Assembly: GCF_007725405.1 (NCBI RefSeq) | Contig: NZ_CP042163.1 | Coordinates: forward strand, 3,844,001-3,908,000 | DNA: 64,000 nucleotides | Reading direction: 5' to 3' | Source of the DNA: Shouchella miscanthi | GTDB lineage: Bacteria > Bacillota > Bacilli > Bacillales > Bacillaceae_D | Shown here: positions 43,935 to 52,600 of the stretch, piece after piece | How positions within the stretch are numbered: position 1 is the first letter of the stretch | Layout: every line of letters starts with the position of its first letter | Notes under the pieces: generated by a model | Seen by the model: only the letters and a program-made list of their open reading frames with translations | What the model was told of the DNA's origin: nothing | Databases searched by the model: none | Made by a program: the position numbers and the translations under genes

Positions 43935-45140
43935 ATGGCACAAACACCATTAAGAAAAAATTCAACGTTCGTGCTCCTGCTCATTGCAGGTATCTTTGCC
44001 GTTGTAGGCTTTAGTATGTTTTTAACGACGACAACGTGGTATGTTGTAACCATTCTTGGATCAGCAAGCTCGCTAGGTATTGTCCTAATTGCAGCTACCG
44101 TCCCTCGTTTGCTTATGATGACTTTTGGCGGCGTTGTAGCAGATAAATATAAAAAAACGACCATTATGTTTGGAACCAATTTGGCACAAGGTCTTTTGCT
44201 CCTAACGATTTATGTCCTGGTCGATTTGGATCAGATGACGTTTTTCCTTTTGTTACTAACAGCTGCTGTTTTTGGTACATTAGATGCATTCTTTGGTCCA
44301 GCCAGTTCTTCGATGATTCCAAAAATCGTCCCGAAGGAACAGTTACAAAAAGCCAATGCGTACTTCCAAGGGGTTGACCAAGTTTCTTTTATTATTGGTC
44401 CAATCCTAGCAGGGTTAATTATGGAAACAGGAACCGTTGCAACGAGTTATCTCGTCGCAACAATTCTAGTATTTCTTTCGGCTATTGTTATTTTTCCACC
44501 ATTTATTAAAGAAGCACCTGTGGAAAACCACGTAAAACAAAGCCCACTAAAAGACTTACGGGAAGGGTTTCAATATATTAAAAGCTCTAACTTCTTAGTC
44601 GTTGGTTTAGCGGTGTTAATTACACTGAATTTCTTTGTTTTCGGGGCGCTACACATCGCCATTCCATTACTAGTCGATCTGCACGGCGGGACCCCCATTA
44701 ACTTAAGCTACATGGAAGTCAGCTTAGGTGTCGGTATGGTTATTAGCACACTCATTCTAAGTTCAATTCCAATTCGACGAAGAGGCTTTACCTCATTAAT
44801 GGGGCTGTTCGCTGCCGTAGGAACATTACTGTTATTCAGTATGGCGCCTAACTTGCTTACGCTCACAATCATTGTCTTTTTTATTGGTTTTTCAATGTCG
44901 TTCGTTTACATCCCTTTCTTTACAGCGGCACAAGAAAATACGGATGGCCGATTAATGGGTCGTGTGATGAGCATTATTTTTCTTGCTATGAACGGGTTTG
45001 ACCCGATTGCTTATGGATTAGTCAGCGCATTGGTTGCAGCTGATGTTCGCATCCAGCTCATTTTGTTCGGTCTCGGGATTGCCGGCTTATTCATAGCATG
45101 CATAGTAAAATGGAAAGCACCGTACTATGCCAAATCTTAA
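43935..45140 (+). CDS. MFS efflux transporter
   Basis: A 401-residue, 12-span exporter of the MFS_3 type (LGSASSLGIVLIAATVPRLLMM, ADKYKKTTIMF, then FFGPASSSMIPKIVPKEQLQK). ATG 43935 is 9 nt after AAAGGAG. Controlled, I infer, by the divergent TetR regulator; probably exports a toxic compound. Confidence 0.87.
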   Translation: MAQTPLRKNSTFVLLLIAGIFAVVGFSMFLTTTTWYVVTILGSASSLGIVLIAATVPRLLMMTFGGVVADKYKKTTIMFGTNLAQGLLLLTIYVLVDLDQMTFFLLLLTAAVFGTLDAFFGPASSSMIPKIVPKEQLQKANAYFQGVDQVSFIIGPILAGLIMETGTVATSYLVATILVFLSAIVIFPPFIKEAPVENHVKQSPLKDLREGFQYIKSSNFLVVGLAVLITLNFFVFGALHIAIPLLVDLHGGTPINLSYMEVSLGVGMVISTLILSSIPIRRRGFTSLMGLFAAVGTLLLFSMAPNLLTLTIIVFFIGFSMSFVYIPFFTAAQENTDGRLMGRVMSIIFLAMNGFDPIAYGLVSALVAADVRIQLILFGLGIAGLFIACIVKWKAPYYAKS

Positions 45141-45150
45141 AATCTGTCTA

Positions 45151-45190
45151 AACCACCTACCAAGATAATTGGTAGGTGGTTTTGCCTTTT
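45151..45190 (+). terminator. Terminator of the MFS exporter gene
   Basis: AACCACCTACCAA and TTGGTAGGTGGTT around 5 nt, followed by TTTGCCTTTTTAG. Confidence 0.85.
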
Positions 45191-45236
45191 TAGTTATGTC
45201 GAAAAATATTTATGTGCATCTTTTCTCTTTACTCGA

Positions 45237-45250
45237 TGCAAGCGTTTGCG
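45237..45250. promoter_or_regulatory. LacI/CcpA-type operator upstream of mdxE
   Basis: TGCAAGCGTTTGCG fits the cre consensus except for the last base and is a near palindrome around CG. It lies about 165 nt before the mdxE start, so CcpA or a MalR-like protein could act here. Confidence 0.45.
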
Positions 45251-45414
45251 CTTACCGTATAAGGATGTACAAGGTGTAACGTCTTTTATTTCTAGATCAA
45301 CAGTCCTCCTAAGCGTTGATATGACTGATGTTACCCAACATAAACAGCTTAATTCTCACATACACCTTTACTAATGAAAGATGCTTTTCATTACACGTAA
45401 GGGGGAGTCAAAAA

Positions 45415-46731
45415 ATGGCGTTTAAAAAAACAATCGGTACACTTATTTCCGGGGCGCTGTTAACGAGCTTTTTAGTTGGCTGTACATCAGGGAATGAAAA
45501 AGAGCCTGAGGAAACGGCAAATGAACCAAAAGAGCCACCGACAGAAGAAAGTCTATCACCTGAAGAAGGCGCGCATCTCGTTCTCTGGGACAATGGAGAC
45601 GAAGAGGCGGAGTGGGCGGCATTTGTAGCCGAAGCATTTGAAGAAACGTATGGTGTTCCAGTCGAGTTACAAGAAGTAGGGCATACGGATGCACCGACTA
45701 AACTGGAAACCGATGGACCTGCTGGTCTTGGTGCTGATGTCTTTAATGCCGCTCACGATCACCTGGGAAAAATGGTATCGGCAGGGCTTGTTTATGACAA
45801 TTATTATGCAAGCGATTACAAAGAGACTTTTATGGATGCATCCGTAAACGGAACCTCCTATCTTGATCAAGATGGGCAATTAACAATGTATGGTTTTCCT
45901 CTCGCCATCGAAACGTATGCACTTTATTACAATAAAGACATTGTTGAAGAACCACCGAGCACTTGGGAAGAATTGTTCACTACAGCCAAAGCGTTCCAAG
46001 AAGAGTCAACAAATAATGAGCGCAGGTTTGGCTTTATGATGGAGCCTGCAAACTTTTACTATACCCATGCATTTATGGCGGGGTACGGCGGATATGTTTT
46101 TGGTGACCAGAACACAAATGCTAAAGACCTTGGCATTGATAATGAAGGAGCCATCCAATCAGGGCATTTCTTAGCGTCTATACATGACGAGCTATTGCCG
46201 TTGGCTATTGAAGATATTACAGGTGATGTCATTTCTTCCTTTTTTAACGAGGGCAATCTTGCTTATCGCATTTCAGGTCCTTGGGATGTCCGCAATCACG
46301 AAAGCGCAGGGGTGAATTTCGGGGTGGCTCCTCTTCCATTACTCGAAAATGGAGAAGCACCACAATCGTTTTCTGGTATTAAAGCCTATTACGTTAACTC
46401 TTATAGCGAGTATCCGAAGGCAGCTACGTTACTAGCACAATTTGCATCAAGTGAAGAGATGTTGTTGAAGCGTTATGAAATGACTGGTCAACTTCCTCCA
46501 GTAAAAGCGCTTGTCGAAAATGAACTTATCCAGCAGGATGAGATTTCAACTGCATTCTTAGAGCAAGCATTGCAAGCTGTTCCTATGCCAAATATGCCAG
46601 AAATGATTTCTGTCTGGGGTCCTATGCAAGTAGCCTATACGTCTATCTGGAATGATGGTACAGATCCTGAAAAAGCGTTAAAAGCTGCACGTGAACAAAT
46701 TGAAGATGCGATTGCGACATTAAGTCCGTAA
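45415..46731 (+). CDS. mdxE: Maltodextrin-binding lipoprotein
   Basis: A 438-residue sugar-binding protein (MalE/MdxE type) with ATG 45415 after AAGGGGGAG. Lipobox FLVGC near 24, acidic linker, and mature domain with HLVLWDNGDEEAEWAAFVAEAF and YGFPLAIETYALYYNKD, typical of maltose/maltodextrin binders. It catches dextrins released at the surface by the neighbouring lipoprotein amylase and passes them to MdxFG. No ATPase gene nearby, as in MsmX-dependent systems. Confidence 0.88.
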   Translation: MAFKKTIGTLISGALLTSFLVGCTSGNEKEPEETANEPKEPPTEESLSPEEGAHLVLWDNGDEEAEWAAFVAEAFEETYGVPVELQEVGHTDAPTKLETDGPAGLGADVFNAAHDHLGKMVSAGLVYDNYYASDYKETFMDASVNGTSYLDQDGQLTMYGFPLAIETYALYYNKDIVEEPPSTWEELFTTAKAFQEESTNNERRFGFMMEPANFYYTHAFMAGYGGYVFGDQNTNAKDLGIDNEGAIQSGHFLASIHDELLPLAIEDITGDVISSFFNEGNLAYRISGPWDVRNHESAGVNFGVAPLPLLENGEAPQSFSGIKAYYVNSYSEYPKAATLLAQFASSEEMLLKRYEMTGQLPPVKALVENELIQQDEISTAFLEQALQAVPMPNMPEMISVWGPMQVAYTSIWNDGTDPEKALKAAREQIEDAIATLSP

Positions 46732-46740
46732 AGCTTCTTT

Positions 46741-46767
46741 AGCCAGCTTCCTTTCAAGAAGTTGGCT
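46741..46767 (+). promoter_or_regulatory. Intercistronic hairpin between mdxE and mdxF
   Basis: AGCCAGCTTC pairs with GAAGTTGGCT, 9 nt after the mdxE stop and without a T-tract. Such stems often protect the binding-protein mRNA and lower expression of the permeases. Confidence 0.55.
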
Positions 46768-46797
46768 TGCCATTTAAGCTAGAAAGGAGTGAGAACC

Positions 46798-48099
46798 GTG
46801 CGTAGTCATAAGAACCGTGGGACGCTATTGTCGATTATCTTTATGGGGTTCGGTCAACTGTATCACCGTCAATTTGTAAAAGGCGGGCTTTTTATCGCTC
46901 TAGAAATTTATTTGCTTTTGTTTTGGACATTACCTTTTCGAAATGCGATGTGGGGCTTATATACATTAGGAGAAACCACACAAACAAGGGTTGGCTTTAC
47001 CATTGTTCAAGGAGATCACTCGATCTTTCTATTAATTGAAGGGATTATTTTTCTTATTTGCGGCTTGCTCTTTCTTTGGATGTATGTGCTAGCCATACGT
47101 GATGCACGTCGAGTCGGATTTCAACGAGATCAAGGAAAAAAAGCTAACACGTTTAAACAGACATGGACCGTATTAGCTGATAAGGGATTCCCCTATTTTC
47201 TATTAATGCCTTCTGTCTTATTTACAGCCTTTCTCACTATTCTTCCGCTTATTTTTGGAATCGCCATTGCTTTTACCAACTATTCAGCACCAAATCATAT
47301 TCCCCCAGCCTCCTTAGTCGATTGGGTTGGCTTCCAGACATTTATCGATTTATTCAACATGAAAACGTGGAATCGTACATTTCTTGGTGTATTCTCTTGG
47401 ACAATCATCTGGGCAGTGTTAGCAACTGTAACGACTTTTTTTGTTGGTTTATTTTTCGCCGTACTGTTGAATTCAAAAGGCATTCGGTTTCGTAAATTTT
47501 GGCGTAGCATTTACATTTTGCCTTGGGCGATTCCTTCATTTGTCTCCATTTTAATTATGCGAAATTTATTTAATGGAGAGTTTGGCCCGATTAATCAATA
47601 CGTTGAATTTTTAGGTCTTGCTGCCGTCCCTTGGCTTAGTGATCCAAACTGGGCTAAGTTTACCCTCGTTCTCGTAAATATTTGGTTTGGTTTTCCGTTT
47701 TGGATGGTATTAATGAGTGGCGTCATGACAAGCATTGATCGTGAATTATATCAAGCTGCTGAAGTAGATGGCGCAAGCGGTCGTCAACGATTCTTAGGCA
47801 TTACGCTCCCAATTGTTATGTTTTCCACAGCACCACTGCTCATTATGAATTTTGCAGGAAATTTTAATAACTTTAATTTGATTTATCTTCTTACTCAAGG
47901 CGGACCTGTTAATATCGATTATTCTTACGCCGGTTCGACCGATATTCTCATCTCATGGATTTACAAACTGACATTAGAACAAAGTCAATTCGCCATTGCT
48001 TCTGTTATCTCGATCTTAATCTTTTTCGTACTTGCCGCCGTATCGATTTGGAATTTCAGACGAACCCGGGCATTCAAAGAGGAGGACACGATGCTATGA
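46798..48099 (+). CDS. mdxF: Maltodextrin ABC permease MdxF
   Basis: A 433-residue membrane protein close in length to B. subtilis MdxF. GTG 46798 is 8 nt after AAAGGAG. An extra N-terminal pair of spans (about 12-35 and 75-100) precedes the six-span permease core (150-430), with EAA loop YQAAEVDGASGRQRFLGI. Its stop overlaps the mdxG start (ATGA), coupling translation. Confidence 0.9.
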   Translation: MRSHKNRGTLLSIIFMGFGQLYHRQFVKGGLFIALEIYLLLFWTLPFRNAMWGLYTLGETTQTRVGFTIVQGDHSIFLLIEGIIFLICGLLFLWMYVLAIRDARRVGFQRDQGKKANTFKQTWTVLADKGFPYFLLMPSVLFTAFLTILPLIFGIAIAFTNYSAPNHIPPASLVDWVGFQTFIDLFNMKTWNRTFLGVFSWTIIWAVLATVTTFFVGLFFAVLLNSKGIRFRKFWRSIYILPWAIPSFVSILIMRNLFNGEFGPINQYVEFLGLAAVPWLSDPNWAKFTLVLVNIWFGFPFWMVLMSGVMTSIDRELYQAAEVDGASGRQRFLGITLPIVMFSTAPLLIMNFAGNFNNFNLIYLLTQGGPVNIDYSYAGSTDILISWIYKLTLEQSQFAIASVISILIFFVLAAVSIWNFRRTRAFKEEDTML

Positions 48100-49004
48100 A
48101 CCGCAAACAAAAAAATCGTTTCAGCACGTTTTTTAAGCATCTCCTCTTAACGTTCGTTGCCTTATTCACTATTTATCCAGTGATATGGATTGTCATGGGT
48201 TCGTTTAATCCTGGAAGCTCCCTTTTTACCGCTCAAGTAATACCAGGGATGAACTGGTCCCTCTTTTGGGAAGGCATGCGCGAGTTTAACTTTCACACTG
48301 TTATGGAATCCTTTCGTTCCATTCGTCTTACACTCTCCCACTATAGTCATTTATTCCAAGAAACCAATTACCTACTTTGGTATAAAAACACATTGAAGAT
48401 TGCTTTTTGGAATATGGTTTTATCTACCTTTCTTGTTGTCACCGCAGCTTATGCATTTAGTCGTTTTCGTTTTCCCGGTCGTAAGCAAGGTTTAATGACT
48501 ATGCTCGTCTTACAAATGTTCCCAGGGTTCATGGGAATGATTGCGATTTATATTTTGTTGTTGCAACTGAATTTGCTGGATAATCACTGGGGGCTGATTC
48601 TTGTGTACGCAGGTGGATCTATACCTTTTAATGCTTGGCTCGTAAAAGGGTATTTTGATACTTTACCAAAAAGCCTTGAAGAAGCCGCAAAAATTGATGG
48701 AGCAGGCAACACTACGATCTTTGCACGAGTACTTATGCCTCTCTCTGTACCGATCCTTGTCTTTGTCGCAGTTTCAAACTTTATTGGGCCGTGGATGGAT
48801 TTCATCTTTGCCCGACTAGTCTTGCGTTCAAATGAAAATAAAACCCTTGCCATTGGCTTGTTTGAAATGGTTACAGGACGAGGAAATACGGAATTTACTC
48901 TTTTTGCTGCCGGCGCCGTTCTTGTTGCTGTACCCATTACGATTCTCTTTATGACATTTCAACGGTTTATGGTGGAAGGTCTCAAAGCAGGAGCAAATAA
49001 ATAA
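48096..49004 (+). CDS. mdxG: Maltodextrin ABC permease MdxG
   Basis: A 302-residue, six-span permease; ATG 48096 overlaps the mdxF stop and follows AGGAGG by 10 nt. EAA loop: SLEEAAKIDGAGNTTIFARV. It has a longer periplasmic first loop than typical MalG. Forms the channel with MdxF. Confidence 0.9.
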   Translation: MNRKQKNRFSTFFKHLLLTFVALFTIYPVIWIVMGSFNPGSSLFTAQVIPGMNWSLFWEGMREFNFHTVMESFRSIRLTLSHYSHLFQETNYLLWYKNTLKIAFWNMVLSTFLVVTAAYAFSRFRFPGRKQGLMTMLVLQMFPGFMGMIAIYILLLQLNLLDNHWGLILVYAGGSIPFNAWLVKGYFDTLPKSLEEAAKIDGAGNTTIFARVLMPLSVPILVFVAVSNFIGPWMDFIFARLVLRSNENKTLAIGLFEMVTGRGNTEFTLFAAGAVLVAVPITILFMTFQRFMVEGLKAGANK

Positions 49005-49075
49005 AGGAGAGTGCATAGACTTCATGTAAATTCCATACTACTAACAAAAATGATGGTAGAAGGGGCTAACGCACA

Positions 49076-49516
49076 ATGCACATGGATGCACACGAAGTGA
49101 AAACATTGAATCAGTTGTTAGAAGGGCAGTATATGGGGATTCACTCATACGAGCACTTTTTAGAGCACCTTTCAGCAGGATCACCCTTATACGACACGAT
49201 GACTGCCATTCATCATGACTTGGAAAAACACGCTTCCTTACTCGCCACACGTATTGAAGCCCTTGATGGTGTACCTGTAAAAAGTGAAGGCGCCATTGGA
49301 ACCATTCAACGCTGGCTAAGTGAACTGTTTGATCGACCCCATGGTGAGGAAGATATTCTTAAACACGCTATTAAGGGAGAGAATTTGTACGGTATCCGGA
49401 TGTCCGAAAAAATTGCCCGACAAGGCTTGGACGAAGAGAGTTTGCAGCTCGTTCATCGTATCATTGATGAACAACGCGAACACGTCGATCAATTAAAAAA
49501 GAAACTCCACCATTAA
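49076..49516 (+). CDS. Ferritin-like four-helix protein (DUF2383-type)
   Basis: A 146-residue, all-helical protein with carboxylate/His pairs spaced as in ferritin-like bundles: SYEHFLEHL (near 25), HHDLEKHASLL (near 47) and IIDEQREHVDQL at the end. Resembles the DUF2383/PA2169 group; function unknown. 71 nt after mdxG in the same direction, so possibly co-transcribed, but unrelated to sugar transport. Confidence 0.7.
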   Translation: MHMDAHEVKTLNQLLEGQYMGIHSYEHFLEHLSAGSPLYDTMTAIHHDLEKHASLLATRIEALDGVPVKSEGAIGTIQRWLSELFDRPHGEEDILKHAIKGENLYGIRMSEKIARQGLDEESLQLVHRIIDEQREHVDQLKKKLHH

Positions 49517-49551
49517 AAAAACCATCCAGCTATGTAGCTGGATGGTTTTTA
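49516..49551. terminator. Bidirectional terminator
   Basis: AAAAACCATCCAGCTA and TAGCTGGATGGTTTTT, between convergent genes; T-rich on both strands. Confidence 0.9.
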
Positions 49552-51102
49552 ATGACTATACACGACGGTTGAATACGGTGCCATCTGAACGCTTTGCCCA
49601 TTCTGTTCACTATCTCCGTTACGGTAATATAGATCCACCCATTGTTCTGGCAGTTGAACGTCCACGCGGGCTCCTGTCATGTTATGCAAGACAAGAACGC
49701 TCTCCTCGTCTAATACACGCTCAAACGCAACAAGTCCTTCTTTTTTCACTTCAGAGACCGTCACCTCACCATCCATTAAAATAGGATGACTTCGCCGTAC
49801 CGCAATCATCTCTCTATAGTGATGAAGCAAGGAATCTTCATTTTCTAGTTGAGCTTCTACTGCTACTTTTTCTCGATTCGTACTATAGCGACGCTCAATC
49901 CATGTCGTCTCTTCAGGACTTTCTTCTTTCGTCCATATCATCGGTTCTCGGATATGCTCATCTGGCTTCATCCCCTCAAGCCCCACTTCTTCTCCATAAT
50001 AAAGATAGGGGTTTCCTGGTAGTGTGAGTAAGAGAGAAGCGGCCATTTTCGCGTGGTCTTCGTTTCCGTTAAGTTGACTCATCACTCGGTCTATATCATG
50101 ATTCGTTAAAAAGGTACTATCCACATACCCTTCTGCTACAGATGAAAAATGGTTCCGCACTTTCTCCAAGCCAGACGCAATCCCTGTATCCCTCTCCTGC
50201 TGGACAGAGGAGAGAATACGACTAGACAAGTCAAAGTTAAATCCACTATCAATTCCCTGTAAGTACTGCCCTACCACGGATGCACTGTCCCACACTTCAC
50301 CAACAAGCATGGAATGAGGTTTAATCCCTTTCACGTGAGCATTAAAATCCTTCCACAACGCAACATTTTCTTCATGATGATCATCCAATTGATAAGCGCT
50401 ATACAAGTATTTGGCTGCGTCTAATCGAAAACCATCAATACCAATTTCCTCTAACCAAAATTGGCTTGCTTCTTTAAATTCAGCCATTACCTGCGAATTA
50501 GCGAAATTCATGTCAGGCATACCGTGCCAAAAAACGCCTTCATACTTTGGTTCGCCCTCTCCATGCCACACAGGTTGTTGCCAATCCCCCACTTGATTAA
50601 GATTTGTTGAGTCGTCACTCCAAACGTAATAATCACGGTACGTTTCATCCCCTGCTAACGCCTGTTGAAACCATGGGTGTTCAGACGAGCTGTGATTCAT
50701 AACGAAATCAATAATAACGTCGATTCCACGATTATGTGCTTCCTTTACGAACGTTTTCATGTCTTCTATCGTTCCATAATCAGGATGAACATCTGTATAA
50801 TCCGTCACGTCATACCCATGATAACTCGGCGATGGGTTAATGGGCATGAGCCAAATACCAGTAACACCAAGATCGTGCAAATAATCAAGCTTACTCGTCG
50901 CTCCTTTTAAATCACCGATACCATCTCCATCTCCGTCTGCAAACGCTCGCACAAAAATTTCATAGTAAATTCGGCTTTCCGTATCTTCTACGAACGGTGT
51001 ATCTTGTGACCACTTCATCGCCTCTTCCTCCCCAGAAAAAACGTTCGTACAGCCGCTCACGAGCAAAATCGGAGCGATCCATGCGATTCTTTTTTTTACC
51101 AT
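49549..51102 (-). CDS. GH13 alpha-amylase lipoprotein
   Basis: A 517-residue surface-anchored amylase: lipobox LLVSGC near 18, then the (beta/alpha)8 barrel. Calcium-site-like loop DGDGDGIGDLKG, region I DFVMNHS, region II GFRLDAAKY (nucleophile Asp), region III MLVGEVWD (acid Glu), region IV FLTNHD (third Asp). Closest in layout to the oligo-1,6-glucosidase/neopullulanase branch. Convergent with the mdx genes; likely trims starch or dextrins at the cell surface for MdxEFG uptake. ATG after GGAGG. Confidence 0.92.
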   Translation of the reverse strand: MVKKRIAWIAPILLVSGCTNVFSGEEEAMKWSQDTPFVEDTESRIYYEIFVRAFADGDGDGIGDLKGATSKLDYLHDLGVTGIWLMPINPSPSYHGYDVTDYTDVHPDYGTIEDMKTFVKEAHNRGIDVIIDFVMNHSSSEHPWFQQALAGDETYRDYYVWSDDSTNLNQVGDWQQPVWHGEGEPKYEGVFWHGMPDMNFANSQVMAEFKEASQFWLEEIGIDGFRLDAAKYLYSAYQLDDHHEENVALWKDFNAHVKGIKPHSMLVGEVWDSASVVGQYLQGIDSGFNFDLSSRILSSVQQERDTGIASGLEKVRNHFSSVAEGYVDSTFLTNHDIDRVMSQLNGNEDHAKMAASLLLTLPGNPYLYYGEEVGLEGMKPDEHIREPMIWTKEESPEETTWIERRYSTNREKVAVEAQLENEDSLLHHYREMIAVRRSHPILMDGEVTVSEVKKEGLVAFERVLDEESVLVLHNMTGARVDVQLPEQWVDLYYRNGDSEQNGQSVQMAPYSTVVYSH

Positions 51103-51322
51103 ATATAGCCTCCTATTTCTTGAAACTAAGCCTTTCTTCTGTATATATGAACTGCTTACTTCCTCTATTCCTGTGCAAATGATTTCCCAAATTCTAACTC
51201 GAAAGCGATCTCATTTTTCGCTTCTCCAATTTTTCAATCAAAAGGCTAGACAATCGTCTTTTCTTCCTGTATCTTAGGAACTTGTTTGCGAGATCAAAAC
51301 AGCGAGGGAGGAGTGGAGATTT

Positions 51323-52498
51323 ATGTTACGTTTGATGAATAATCGCCGCATAGTATTAACCATTTTTATGCTAGGTACTTTTGCTATAGGGATGACGGAA
51401 TATGTCGTCACTGGTTTATTAACCGAATTTGCACGTGATCTCGATGTCGCTGTGTCCACAACTGGATTATTGCTAAGTGTATATGCGATTAGCGTAGCTG
51501 TCTTTGGACCTCTCTTGCGCATCATTACAATTAAGTATCCACCAAAACCATTGCTTATAGGGCTGACTGCGCTTTTTGTTATTAGTAATATCATCGCCGC
51601 AACAGCGCCTACTTTTGAGATATTGCTACTATCACGGTTACTGTCCGCTACTATGCATGCGCCATTTTTCGGCCTTGCCATGATGATGGCTATTAACATG
51701 TCACTACCTGAAAGACGAACACAAGCTATCGCCATTGTACAAGGAGGTTTAACCATTGCGATTATGATCGGTGTTCCCTTTGGCTCCTTTATTGGTGGAA
51801 TAGTAGACTGGCGCTTAGTGTTTTGGTTTTTAGTATTATTAGGGGCACTCGTTTTAATTGGATTACTTCTATTTGTCCCGAATGAAAAACAAACTGTAGC
51901 ACCTAATTTAAAATCAGAGTTACAAGCATTAGCGAACAAAAATGTCTTGTGGGTCCTTGCCATCATCGTCTTCGGCTTCTCCGGTGTCTTTACGGCTTAT
52001 ACGTTCAAAGAGCCGATGTTACGGGAATTTGCAGGGTTTGGTGTTCCTGGTGTGACACTTGGACTATTCTTTTTCGGTCTCGGTGCCGTAATCGGTAACT
52101 TCACATCTGGTCGTGTGCCTCCACGCTTATTAACAAAAACATTAATGGCTTCTTTAGTGGCACTCGCACTCGTTTTATTTACCTTTACATTCCTTCTGCA
52201 AAGTCCCGTGCTTGCAATTGTAAGCTGCTTTTTATTCGGGGCTGGAACGTTTGGAACGACACCATTACTAAACGCAAAAGTGATTTTAGCAGCAAAAGAA
52301 GCACCGATGCTTTCAGGAACAATTGCTGCATCTATTTTTAATGTTGCTAATGCTCTTGGTGCTAGCCTTGGTACAATCTTCCTCAATATGGGGTTCAGCT
52401 TTACGATGATTACATTTGTGGCAGGAGGGATTATCCTATTTGGACTTGTGTTAACCATCATTACAAGTAAAGTGGAAGATAAAGCATTATACGAATGA
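51323..52498 (+). CDS. MFS transporter, AraJ-like
   Basis: A 391-residue, 12-span protein of the drug:H+ antiporter-1 type: MLGTFAIGMTEYVVTGLLTE in span 1, RLLSATMHAPFFGLAMMMA in span 4. AraJ/YdhP-like exporters of this group have diverse substrates. ATG after GGAGGAGTGGAG. Ends in a strong terminator. Confidence 0.88.
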   Translation: MLRLMNNRRIVLTIFMLGTFAIGMTEYVVTGLLTEFARDLDVAVSTTGLLLSVYAISVAVFGPLLRIITIKYPPKPLLIGLTALFVISNIIAATAPTFEILLLSRLLSATMHAPFFGLAMMMAINMSLPERRTQAIAIVQGGLTIAIMIGVPFGSFIGGIVDWRLVFWFLVLLGALVLIGLLLFVPNEKQTVAPNLKSELQALANKNVLWVLAIIVFGFSGVFTAYTFKEPMLREFAGFGVPGVTLGLFFFGLGAVIGNFTSGRVPPRLLTKTLMASLVALALVLFTFTFLLQSPVLAIVSCFLFGAGTFGTTPLLNAKVILAAKEAPMLSGTIAASIFNVANALGASLGTIFLNMGFSFTMITFVAGGIILFGLVLTIITSKVEDKALYE

Positions 52499-52500
52499 AT

Positions 52501-52533
52501 AAAAGGCTTACTGCCTATCAGTAAGCCTTTTTA
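52501..52533 (+). terminator. Terminator of the AraJ-like gene
   Basis: AAAAGGCTTACTG and CAGTAAGCCTTTTT, 2 nt after the stop. Confidence 0.9.
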
Positions 52534-52565
52534 CTAGCAACTCGATATGAATGCACATCATAAAT

Positions 52566-52600
52566 AAAAAGGCATCGTCCCAAAACCGATGCCTGCTCTT
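52566..52600 (-). terminator. Terminator of the TAXI-TRAP operon
   Basis: AGGCATCG and CGATGCCT on the minus strand, followed by TTTTTATTTA, just after the permease stop. Confidence 0.88.
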
